Assembly (NCBI GenBank): GCA_022497145.1
Contig: MU385970.1
Span: 23,218 to 87,217 of the forward strand
Length of the DNA stretch: 64,000 bases
Reading direction: 5' to 3'
Source: Rostrohypoxylon terebratum
Taxonomy: Eukaryota; Ascomycota; Sordariomycetes; Xylariales; Hypoxylaceae
The notes below the pieces were generated by a model that saw only the letters and a program-made list of their open reading frames with translations, ran no database searches and was not told the origin of the DNA. The translations under genes and the position numbers were made by a program. Every line of letters begins with the position of its first letter. Position 1 is the first letter of the stretch. Shown in pieces: positions 38,139 through 47,446 of the stretch.

Positions 38139-39576
38139 TTAAGACGAAGGAGCGTACCCCGCGGGAGGGTGCTGGCCGTCGGGGGTCTCGAGACCATGGT
38201 TGTAGTAGACGGGGGCGGGGTTTCCCTGCCAGGCCTTCTTGATGCTGGGGAGGACGGTACGGCCGTGGAGGCCGCAGGCGGAGGATAGGTTGGGGCCCGG
38301 GTACCGCTTGTTGCCGCCGGTCTGTTCGTTTAGGGGCCCGGCGTAAGAGCTGTTGAAGTACATGTCGCTGAGGGAGACGTTGCCGGACCAGGAGCGGACC
38401 TTGTCGCCGGTCTTGTCAGCGACGAACTTGAAAACGTTGGCGCCGACGTCCCAGCGACCGAGCGTGTGAAGGTCCCAGTTCGCCTCGACGGTCGCGAGCT
38501 CGCTGTAGTGGTTGTAGTAAGTGTCGTCGGTGGTGCCCACGAGCTTTGAGGGGACGGCGTCGCCGAGGAGGATAGCGAGGACTCTGTTCTGGATGGTGTA
38601 CGTCTCGTTCTCATCGAAGGTGACGAGGACAAGAGTGTTCTTCATGAAGCGCTTGTCATTTAGGAGAGGCTCAAGGAACGAGCGCGTCCAGGATCCCGCG
38701 GTGGTGATGTCGCTGTCGTGACCGTCGCTGGTCATGTTTGGCGTGATGAACATCCATTGCGGCAATGTATCGGCCTCAAGGTCCTTGTAGAAGGCTAAGA
38801 ATCGCAGTTAGTATCTATGACACGAGGCGAAATGTTTTAGGGGAAGAGCCGTCCCGAGGGCCTTGCTAGCCCCGGATATACTCTCAAAATAGTCTCTGCC
38901 TTGCACATGGAATAAGAGCTAATACATACTCGTCAGGTTCTTGATAACAGCCAAACGGTCAATGGAGCCGGCGTTGGAATTGTAGCTGACGGCCGGGTTG
39001 TGTTTGCGAACATAATCGTTCTTGCCGTTCTTCTGGTTGACGTAGGCGAAGCCTTCGAAACCACTGTACGGCATATCCTCCTGGTACTCGCCCCACGAGA
39101 TGCCCTTGTCCTCAAGCAGATCTATGACAGTGGACACGTTCTTGTCAATCTGCGTGAAGTCGTCATGCTGCATGCCCAGGTAATCGCCGCTGATCGAGCC
39201 GATGTAGTTCGGTTGCGACGGGTGGGTGAGCGAGTGGTAGTTGGAGAGCGTAATGCCCTTCTTGGTTAACCACGCTAGGTTCGCTATTGGTAGCGTTTAG
39301 CTGTCAATTCTCATCCGGTTTTCTACTCTTAGTAGTTGAAGTGTAACATCTAAGCGACTTACGATCACCGATTGCCATATCATAGTCCGTGTTCTCCATC
39401 CATACGATAGCCAGACGGTCAAAAGCCTTGCCCTTGACATGAGTAACAGGGCTTAGGGTCTTCGCCGTGGCAGCGGCCTTCGCGACATCGCTGGTGGCGG
39501 TAGCGGTATAAGTGTTTTCTGCCTGGGCGGCGACGTTGGTCGCCAAGACCAACGTCGACAGAATGAAGGAACGCAT
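38139..39576 (-). CDS. Secreted acid phosphatase (phosphoesterase family, PhoA/AcpA-type)
   Basis: Minus strand, three exons: 39576-39363, 39283-38930 and 38794-38139, giving 407 aa. Donors are GTAAGT and GTATGT, acceptors CAATAG and TTCTTAG; both joins are phase 1 and rebuild conserved sequence (DPNLAWLTKKGI and LTTFYKDLEAD). A signal peptide covers about the first 20 residues. The phosphoesterase family core is visible: WMENTDYD near the N-terminus, HPSQPNYIGSISGDYLG, PNMTSDGHDSDITTAG and LVTFDENE, which carry the Asn, His and Asp residues expected to bind metal and phosphate. Several N-x-S/T sequons fit secretion. Fungal members are phosphate-repressible acid phosphatases that release inorganic phosphate outside the cell. 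It is divergent from the metal transporter at 41033, and the shared region holds CACGTG boxes, the site type bound by Pho4/NUC-1 regulators. Length and domain content match the family. Confidence 0.92.
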
Positions 39577-41032
39577 GGTGTAAATTGACTTGTCTGAGTT
39601 CACAACAACAACGACGACGACGTCAGAGAAGAGAGAGGGCAACGCTGCAGGTAAAACTTGGAAAGCTGCCAAATTCCTTTTATGAGCTCCAAGACCGCGC
39701 AGCAATGTGGCTAGCACTTAGCGTGGACCCTTTACGACCCTATCGGCGCAACGATCCATGGGTACCTACACGTTTTTTCCTCTCTTTCTTTAGTTGAAGG
39801 AAGCCTCGTTAACTCCAAACGGCTCTAGCCGACGCACATGTAAGCGATTTGCTGCGACGATTGGCCGAGATATAGCACTTTTAATGGGGTCATCGTGTCT
39901 CCTTCAGCGGGCTGGACGGGGTAAGACCCGCTTAGGTTACATTCATTTCTTTCTGTCTTCGGAAGGTGGTCGATAAGGCGACGTGTGAGTGGGCGAGAGC
40001 CCAGCGCCATGGACCTATAGACCGGTCCGAGATTGTAATCTGGCTGGGTCTTTGGTTATGTATGTACTATAGTACTACGTCGTAGAATAGACGGGCTCGA
40101 GCGAACGGGTGGGTATTTCGGACGATCCCCGCCTAAAAATAAGTTGGCAGAGTTGAGGATTTTACGGTAGCAGTGTCGTAGTTGACGATCCCACGATCCC
40201 ACCTAGATCTTTTCTAGAAATCTGAGTCTTGGCATGTCGGTCAAGAGAGTCGAGCTTTTAGAATCTAGAGATATAATATTTGAGGGTTTGAACTTTGAGA
40301 CCTCTTTCTCGAAGTAACCTCCTCGGTAGCAAAGGAGGCACATGCTCGGTCAAGCCGGCGTCGACGAAAAGAAGAACACTGAAATTATTACAAGTTGAGC
40401 ACGTGTAGATTCTAGTGGCCAAGCATTGGCATTGCGGAAGAAGTAGCGCTAGGCAGATAGTAAAATGCTTGTCGAGATAGCGAAGAATCCAAGCACCCCT
40501 TGGCTTAACCCTTGTATTTAGCGTACCCCGAACAAGGGCGCAGCTGACAATGGCTCGCTTTTTACTGGTCTCCGTCTTGCAGCTCAGCGTTACCCCTGCC
40601 CTACACGCCCTAAGATTCGAGCTAAATCGCTAGATCAGCGAACCTCCTGCCAAGTTGAGATGAGATGGGAAGTTGGGATGGCCGGATGGGTAGGACTTGC
40701 GAATTCTAACATAAGAAATGAAATGAAGCCGAGCAGGTGCGATTCAAGTGCGGTTCGTGTCGTATCAACTATCAACTAAAGAATCCACGTGTGACCCAAC
40801 ATCTTCTAAGCTACCTTGTATCTTCGAACAACTACTTTCTAATAAGCTACTAATCATCAATCTTCCCAGTTCTAAGCTCCAGGTCGGTGCTAAGACCTTA
40901 AAGAATACACGTGGACGATGGGTCAACAGAATCTCTTACGCTAGATACAACTTAATTCTCTTCGAACACCCAAGACATCAAGTATCATTTCAGCTAGAAT
41001 TCTATCTAATTCGCATCGCCTATACCCAACTC
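39577..41032. promoter_or_regulatory. Shared divergent promoter region of acid phosphatase and CCC1/VIT1 transporter, with three CACGTG boxes
   Basis: No gene is seen in this 1.46 kb. CACGTG palindromes stand at 40400-40405, 40786-40791 and 40908-40913. The two nearest the transporter are about 245 and 125 bases upstream of its ATG; the first is about 820 bases upstream of the phosphatase ATG. CACGTG is the known core site of Pho4 in yeast and NUC-1 in Neurospora, but also of other bHLH factors. Regulation is inferred only. Confidence 0.45.
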
Positions 41033-41983
41033 ATGTCGAGGATGCAAGCCGGAAAAGTTAGAGCATTTCTCGCTCGATTAGGCCTTCAAGATGAAGAGGT
41101 CCAAGATGACCCTTTAGCTTATGCTGCCCTAGCTTCAAGCCCTAGAACACCTATCGACACCTCGATTAATGCTGGAAGAGCCAGCGAAGATTCCAGCTTC
41201 AACAGCCACCGAATGGACTCCCAACGAAGCGCCGCAAACTCCCGGCTTTCCCAATTCCTCTCCCATTTTACTCTTGGTTTTGCCGATGGCCTCACGGTAC
41301 CATTTGCGCTGACCGCTGGTTTGTCATCCCTCGGCCAAACCAAAACTGTTATATACGCCGGCGCGGCCGAGATATGCGCGGGATGTATCAGCATGGGAAT
41401 TGGCGGGTATCTCGCCGCGAGGGGAGAACAAGCTTCGAACACGGATTGCTACGAGCACGACGAAAAGTTGGGAACAGACGAACAAGATAGTGTTCAAAAT
41501 TATCTTGCTCTGTTAGACCTCCCACCGGATCTTCTCCAAAGTGTTAGGGCTCACATCGACCATCACCCCTCTATCCTGCGACGACTATTATGCAACGTTA
41601 ATATGACGGATGATGGTCTGTCGAACAAGGCCAAAGAATTCTCTCCCGCAATTGTTGGCCTATCGATATCTTTCGGATACATGCTAGGCGGATTGCTGCC
41701 ATTATTCCCATATTTCTTCGTTGGCAGCGTGGACGATGGCCTGCAGTGGAGTTTCTTCGTCTGCATCCTGACACTGTTCATATTCGGGTTTACCAAAGAT
41801 TTCCTACTTCACCCCGAATCCGCGGAGGACCGTTGGCGAAATGAAAATCCTAGCAGAGAACCAGCTAAATGGAAGCGAGTTAAGCACAGCTCGTGGGAAG
41901 GGATCCGGATGGTTGTTATGGGTGGAATAGCTGCTGTCGCGGCCGTTTTGTGCGTCAGACTCTTCGAGGGGGTTATTTCATAA
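41033..41983 (+). CDS. Vacuolar iron/manganese transporter, CCC1/VIT1 family
   Basis: Single exon, 316 aa from the ATG at 41033. Residues 82-91 read GFADGLTVPF, the family signature at the start of the first transmembrane helix with its acidic transport residue, followed by ALTAGLSSL. Four further hydrophobic segments can be seen: TVIYAGAAEICAGCISMGIGG, PAIVGLSISFGYMLGGLLPL, WSFFVCILTLFIFGF and IRMVVMGGIAAVAAVLCV. Five helices is the family number. The loop between helices 2 and 3 is acidic and His-containing (EHDEKLGTDEQD, ending HIDHHPS), as expected for the cytosolic metal-binding domain. CCC1/VIT1 proteins move cytosolic Fe2+ or Mn2+ into the vacuole in exchange for protons. The frame is open for 95 codons upstream but contains no ATG, so 41033 is the first usable start. 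It converges with the gene ending at 42202, 218 bases away. Confidence 0.9.
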   Translation: MSRMQAGKVRAFLARLGLQDEEVQDDPLAYAALASSPRTPIDTSINAGRASEDSSFNSHRMDSQRSAANSRLSQFLSHFTLGFADGLTVPFALTAGLSSLGQTKTVIYAGAAEICAGCISMGIGGYLAARGEQASNTDCYEHDEKLGTDEQDSVQNYLALLDLPPDLLQSVRAHIDHHPSILRRLLCNVNMTDDGLSNKAKEFSPAIVGLSISFGYMLGGLLPLFPYFFVGSVDDGLQWSFFVCILTLFIFGFTKDFLLHPESAEDRWRNENPSREPAKWKRVKHSSWEGIRMVVMGGIAAVAAVLCVRLFEGVIS

Positions 41984-42201
41984 AACGATCATGAGACCCA
42001 GGATTATTGCTATGCGCTCTCCTACCTATGAAACTCAATAAGAATTTTCACGGAGGTATCGTCAACCATCACTTTGCTTTTCCATCGATGGTATCCTGTG
42101 ATAAAATGTGAGAGCACTAAATTTGGGATCCACAAGGTCATTCAAGGTCTAGGTTGGACCATATTTCTGAATGACACTGACACTGAAAACCTGCCAAGCT
42201 A

Positions 42202-42913
42202 TTACATGATTCCGGGAGGAGGTCCGCCACGACCCATCATAGGCGGAGGTCCTCCCCTGCCTAACGGCGGCGGCGGCCCACCCCGTGCCATCATCATGGG
42301 AGGTCCACCTTGGCCTGGAGGAAAATTCATGCCTGGACCTGGCTGCCCTGCCGGCCATCCCCCTGCAGTCGGCGGTGGCATGGTCGGCATTGGTCCTTCG
42401 GGTATTGGCTCTTGTTGGTTCCATTGGTCTTCACCTAATTCACTGGCTGCGGATCCGACACTGCCGTCATTCCTGGATGATGAATTCGACGAAGATGAAC
42501 CGCCAGAGCTACCTTTACTTGTGTAACTCGAGCTTTGTCGCCTACTTGAACGTCTCGAGTGACGACCATTAGAGCGCTCTAAGTAGGCGATCATCAGCAC
42601 TAGCCGTGGCAGATAATGCGAGAATGCAAGAATGCACTGAAGAAGACGAGAAGGCGGCAGCTGACTCACTTCGCCGGCAACAGAACCACAGAATCAATGC
42701 TAACACCAATGAAACCACGATACCGCTCAGGATTGGGCCGACGTTTTGGTCACTCCTCGGACCTGGATTCCCTGCGGGAATGACCGTTGCTGCTGGTGTC
42801 TCAGTCGGGGCGGAGTTGCCACCTCCTAGAGTCCAGGTTGTGACGAATGTGGAGGCAGGCCATACGATTGTCTGCGTGCGAATAGAGCCATCTCCAGCTA
42901 GTTGATCTGCCAT
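42202..42913 (-). CDS. Single-pass membrane protein with Pro/Gly/Met-rich tail
   Basis: Minus strand, two exons, 42913-42670 and 42599-42202, joined at a 70-base intron (GTGAGT...GGCTAG, phase 1) to give 213 aa. An acceptor 30-odd bases earlier leads quickly to a stop, so this join is preferred. The N-terminal about 57 residues are Thr/Pro/Gly-rich without a clear signal peptide. Residues 59-78 form one transmembrane segment (VGPILSGIVVSLVLALILWF), followed by CCRR. The rest is probably cytosolic: a basic Ser/Arg-rich stretch (about 85-115) and a tail of G-G-P-P-P/M repeats ending GGPPPGIM. This layout (short Thr/Pro-rich outside, one helix, basic stop-transfer, low-complexity tail) resembles small fungal membrane proteins loosely similar to Mid2/WSC-type sensors, but there is no Cys-rich WSC domain and the outer part is short. 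No function is assigned. It converges with the CCC1/VIT1 gene. Confidence 0.72.
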
Positions 42914-44886
42914 GTCTTTCAAGTTGTCTTGTCCCAAGAAGAAATTGCCGAGAAACCTAGATTGGTGTTCCGGGTTGTCTCTACGGATATAGATTTGAGA
43001 TTGCTGTCTTATTTAGTGCGACAGAACGTCGTGTTTGACGAAACCGGTTCTGATATTACCCCGTGGATCATATACGAACCCATGTTTGCCAACTCGTTTC
43101 GCTTTCCCGAGACATACGTGTGTATCGAGATGCTATATCAGTAGTCTACCCCATACCTTCAATGCCTGTGCCCAAATATTTTTACCTGCCTAGGTATCTT
43201 TTCTACTGACCGATCAGCGCCGTTCCACCTAGGTAGGTCTTCGAAATGGGTCTCTTCACCTCCTCGACCTGAAAATCACCCCACAACGGCCTGCGGCGTC
43301 CCGAGAAACTCGCGAGGCACGGTAGAGTCATGGCACAACGATGAAGATGACGGCGCCACTCGTGCGTCAGCAATATAAGTGAGGGGGAATGAAATTTGAC
43401 AGCCATCGAAGAGGAACGACGACTGGGTGCGCGGTGCTGCAAACAGCCTTCGCCGATGGCTCACACCACATGAGCCTCGCGTGCCAGCATATGCACCTAT
43501 TTAGACGGCTCCGCTCCCCCAACTCATTGGCGAGCCCCAGCTCCCGTTTCTGCCCTCGCTCGCCACGTCTCTGGTCCGACGTAGCTTGCCGCCCAACATC
43601 TCTCGAGGACGGAGAGATTTGCGAACCTTGTTTCTTTTTTCTTTTCTTTTTTTTTTTTGAGGAAGAGTCGGTCGGCTCTGCCGCTGCTACTGACCTGATC
43701 CTGCGGGTAGCCAGATCTCGGAACGGCGAGGGGCCTGGCTAAGCTCCGGGCAGACCTTGGGGTTGGGGTCTGTGGTTTTCGTCGCGTGGTACGGCAGACG
43801 GTTGTGGCCGTTCCTAATCTCGTGTTATGGAGACCCCTCGATGCTCGTGCCCGCCCTCGCTGCCTAGCGAGGTCGTTGAATGGGACGGCGTCTGGCGCGC
43901 GGATTGGATATATGGAAGCTGGTTGCCTGATGTGATACCTGCCCGTGTCGTTCCAGGGCGAAGGAGATATCGAGATCCTTTTTTCACCGATAATCTCTTG
44001 GATATCGAGAATGGGATGTTGTCGGTGCCGTGTGGAACTTGTTTCTTTAAATATAGGCGCCTAAGTGGATATCCACCGTGAAGACACGAAATCGTTAGCC
44101 TCCACGAAACTCACCTATACAGGGTTTTTGTACCTATGAAATATTTCATATAACCGCTATATCCTATCGCCATTGACCTCGGAGTGAAAAAGCTAGTATT
44201 TTAATCACGGTGTTACAGTAACGCAACGTATCACACATCAATCTCTCTTCATGTGTTTCTTGAATTGGTTGGGTTCACAAGGTGAACGATCTTTCGAAGT
44301 ATCACAGGTGCGCGTCCACTACATAATAAGCCTCGGTCATTTTTGAACTGGAACAGATTCAACGGTATTCTAAGGAGCGAGTTGATGTGTCGTTGCGCAC
44401 GATGTCCATGATTGATGAACCCGAATATGGATATCGAGTGACTAATTCATGCCCTACCCCTAGATTGGAAAAAAAAAAATAGAGGGAGAAAATGAGACTA
44501 ATTGAATGATTTATGAAGTCAAATGTAGAGTGAGGAGAAGACTGAAATTCCGTTGATGAAAAAAAAAGGCCCTGGAGATGAGATCTCGAAAGGGGCAGAG
44601 GGGTTGCAATCCGCTAAAGACAGCCCTGGAGCCCTGAGCCCCCTGGCCAATTTGCGGGGGATTTACCCCATTACGTGCCCCTCATCAGGTAATCAATCCA
44701 CTAAAGATCAGTAAATCGATTAGCTGGAAACATCTAGAGCGCTGGAGATCGGGACCGCTTCCAGATATCCGAATTAATCAATAAAATTTCATAAACGCGT
44801 AGCAAGAAGTTGGAAAAGACACCATAGACCGTTACTTACTCAACTCATTCTCAGGTTATCTTGCAGTGTACATTATAAAAATCAAC
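42914..44886. other. Divergent intergenic region, 2 kb
   Basis: It lies between the starts of the Pro/Gly-rich membrane protein (-) and the CHY zinc-finger gene (+). No frame is convincing; 43389-43742 and 43827-44081 have gene-like length but no recognisable content. CCTAGG stands at 43228-43233, poly-T/CT at about 43626-43660, and poly-A at about 44468-44480 and 44559-44567. Confidence 0.55.
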
Positions 44887-45399
44887 ATGTGGTAAGGCCG
44901 GTCCCTCACACTCTCATGAGTTGTTAGATATTGATATATTGCCTCTGTAGTAAACACATTTTGAACGCTCAAGTCGCGATCCGCTCGCCGTGTTGTACGT
45001 TCCCGACATGACCTCCTATATGACGCTGTGCAACGCATACCATACCATACCAATACGCTGTTACTAATACCTCGATAAGGCAAAAAATGGTTCGACTGCG
45101 CCGAATGCCACCACGAGCAGGAATCGCACCAGCTGCTCCAGACCTTCGAGATGACATTTGCCTGCAAGAAGTGCAGGAAGTGTTTCCGCAAGGATGCCCA
45201 AGAGTTCGAGGAGGCCGACGAATATTGTCCCCACTGCGATAACCACTTCGTCATCGATGCCGTCATACCTAAGCCTGCCCTGACCGTCGAAGGCGACGAC
45301 GCGCGGATGAACAACCGTATGTTGAAGGACGATCGTGTGAAGCAAGACCAACAGAGGACTATCTTCGATATCCAGGACGACGCCGATAAACTAGGTTGA
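44887..45399 (+). CDS. CHY-type zinc finger protein with a 5-nt first coding exon
   Basis: Three exons: 44887-44891 (ATGTG only), 44951-44994 and 45080-45399, giving 122 aa. Intron 1 runs GTAAGG...CTGTAG, intron 2 GTACGT...GATAAG with TACTAAT. The joins restore the family's conserved start MCKHILNAQVAIRSPCC followed by KKWFDCAECHHEQ. Conserved zinc ligands are visible: Cys2/His4, Cys16/Cys17, Cys23/Cys26 with His27/His28, His33, then Cys45/Cys48/Cys51 and Cys66/His68/Cys69/His72 (EYCPHCDNHF). This is the CHY domain, here nearly the whole protein, unlike RCHY1/Hot13-type proteins that add further domains. The C-terminal 45 residues are acidic and basic by turns and end DDADKLG. Small fungal members are largely uncharacterised; yeast Hot13, a related CHY protein, acts in zinc-dependent redox folding in mitochondria. 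A gene finder would probably miss exon 1. It converges with the proteasome gene, stops 320 bases apart. Confidence 0.9.
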
Positions 45400-45719
45400 T
45401 AGTAGCAATGACCCATACATACCAAATCAAGATCAAAGATCAGATAGGAAGATGGAAGATACGATTCTGGGCTGGGGAGCGATGCATTTCACATGATACC
45501 ACACCTTTAGACTTTTGGAGAGGACAGAGACGACAGAGACGATCAAATGACAAATCAAAAACTGTGCATGCTTCCGGGCGGGTAGTATTGTGTAGTGTAC
45601 AGATTTGCTACCTAGGTACCTACCAGGTAGGCTCCGTAATGATATGATATCCTCTATGAATCAATCACCTTTCTCCAGGGGCCATAAACTCCGGCTACAG
45701 CAGCGGCTACGGCTCGCCG

Positions 45720-46801
45720 TTACTCGCTACCACCCTCTCGCTCCCGCGTCAGGATGGCCGCGCTACCCGTTCCCGGCGTTCGACCGGTCTTCTTTTTAGC
45801 TGCTTCTTCTTGCTTCTCTTGCTCGATGTTCTTGACATAACCTTCGATATCTTCGACCGGCAGCATCTCGATGGTCTTACCGGGGGCCATGATGGCGATC
45901 TCGATGTTCTTCGCACCCGTTTGTACGACTTCCAGGAGTGATTTGATGGCTAGTCGGATGGTCGCTTCGCGGTCCATATCCTCCTTGTAGTTGCGCTCTA
46001 GGAATTCTCGAACGGTCTTGCTAGAACGGCCGATGGCATTCGCTTTCCTGGGTAGTGTATTATATTAGCATTGGCATAGCATAGAAGACATTTGTTGCAG
46101 TCTTGCAGTCTTGCAGTAAAGAGTTATAGAACATACCACGCAGAGTAGATGCCACTGGGCTCAGTCTGGTAGAGTCTTGGTACTTTGCTGTTCTTATCAA
46201 AGCCTACGATCATAGTACTGATGCCGAATGGTCGCACACCACCACTCTGCGTGTATCTTTGTTGCACGCCTGCGACGTATTTCGTGATATACTCGATCGA
46301 CACGGGGTCCTCGACGGTCAAACGGTGCGATTGCGCTTCTAGTCGTGCCTTGTCGACGAGGATTCGGGCGTCGGCGTTTAGACCGGCGAATGCGAGGCAT
46401 ACGTGGGTGTCGATGAGTCCGATCTTCGAAGGGGTAATGCGGGTATCTTGCAGCTTCATCGCCGACCTCTTCTCGCAGCCGAGAACGACGATATCTGCGC
46501 CCTTCATGCCGACGGCGCAGGTTCCTAGGACAATGTTAGGCGATCCGAGTAATTTGAAAGACCGGGTATATATATATATATGTTTGTATGTGTGTATGTA
46601 CCTCGTTTGACAGCTTCGCCGGCATATTCGACTTGAAAAACGTGTCCATCCGGACTAGAACTCGGTCAGAAAATTATAAATTGAGAGGAGCGTTCGTCTA
46701 GTACAAACCTGAAGACTATAGGCAGAGTTAGTGTTATGAATAGCGATATTGCTGAGGGAAGAATACGTACCAGAAAGAGCTCTATCGTATCCCGACGCCA
46801 T
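45720..46801 (-). CDS. PRE6: 20S proteasome subunit alpha type-4
   Basis: Minus strand, five exons: 46801-46771, 46715-46709 (7 nt), 46654-46602, 46524-46137 and 46047-45720, giving 268 aa. All four introns have GT...AG ends and the joined frame restores the alpha-subunit N-terminal signature YDRALSVFSPDGHVFQVEYA, followed by EAVKRGTCAVG and LGCEKRSAMKLQD. The central LTVEDPVSIEYITKYVAGVQQRYTQSGGVRPFG and the IGRSSKTVREFLE segment match alpha-4 (Pre6 in yeast, PSMA7 in animals), with YIGRSSK-like and YVQ-like family features. The C-terminal Lys/Glu-rich extension (KNIEQEKQEEAAKKK) is usual for alpha-4; the last 20 residues are less conserved. The protein forms part of the outer heptameric rings of the 20S core in nucleus and cytosol and gates substrate entry. 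Intron 3 contains a (TA)n tract. The 7-nt exon 2 encodes parts of three codons. Confidence 0.95.
46566..46581. repeat. (TA)n tract inside proteasome intron 3
   Basis: Eight TA dinucleotides lie inside the intron between the third and fourth exons of the proteasome alpha-4 gene, close to the branch/acceptor side. It is a simple sequence. Confidence 0.8.
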
Positions 46802-47446
46802 GGTAAAAAATTAGAGGAACAAAGTAGATTGGGTTGTAGTGTCAGAAAAGGTGTCCGAGGTGTGAGTCGTGAGATAAATTAAAGCTCGAGACCAGCCGTG
46901 AATTTCAGTGATCATGGATGTTTGGTGTACGAATTAGGTACCTTGGTACGCAAGGCTGCCAGAAGTTACGAAGCTCCAACTTGGGACTTGGGACTTGGGA
47001 CTTGGGGAACTTGGAAGCTTCAATGAGCTCCAGCCACTAGCACCGCCACATATCACGGTCGGAACTTCCACTCGTGACTCTACGAAGTACTTCGTAGCCC
47101 CCACGCGATTCCATAACTCTTGGCATTCACCTTAATTGGCTTAGTCACCTAGATATTTAACTGGAGATAGTGGAGATGATTGTCCTGTCCTGCGCATATT
47201 GAATTCAAGACTCCTCTCCTTACTCAACTCAACTCATTTCACATTTTTCATATACAAAAGTAAAAAAAAAATCGCCGCAATCATTGCTATGTTATGCTCC
47301 ATACAGGTTCAAATCTAACGAAAAACCATGGATACCTCCCTTTGCGCCGTTACTCCCTATTGTACACTATAATTGAATTCTTTGTTCATGACCATCAGTC
47401 CTGCACGCTGTCAGACTGTCAACCCCCAAAATCAACCCCAAACACT
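46802..47446. promoter_or_regulatory. Proteasome gene promoter region and 3' end of the Zn2Cys6 gene
   Basis: This 645-base stretch lies between two minus-strand genes. It should hold the 3' UTR of the transcription factor gene and the promoter of the proteasome gene. Three TTGGGAC units stand in tandem at 46981-47006. A poly-A run lies at 47261-47270. I found no exact copy of the yeast Rpn4 element. Confidence 0.5.

Noticed and set aside
47301..47330. GGTTCAAATC stretch resembling a tRNA T-loop
   Set aside because: No matching acceptor, D-arm or anticodon arm could be folded around it.
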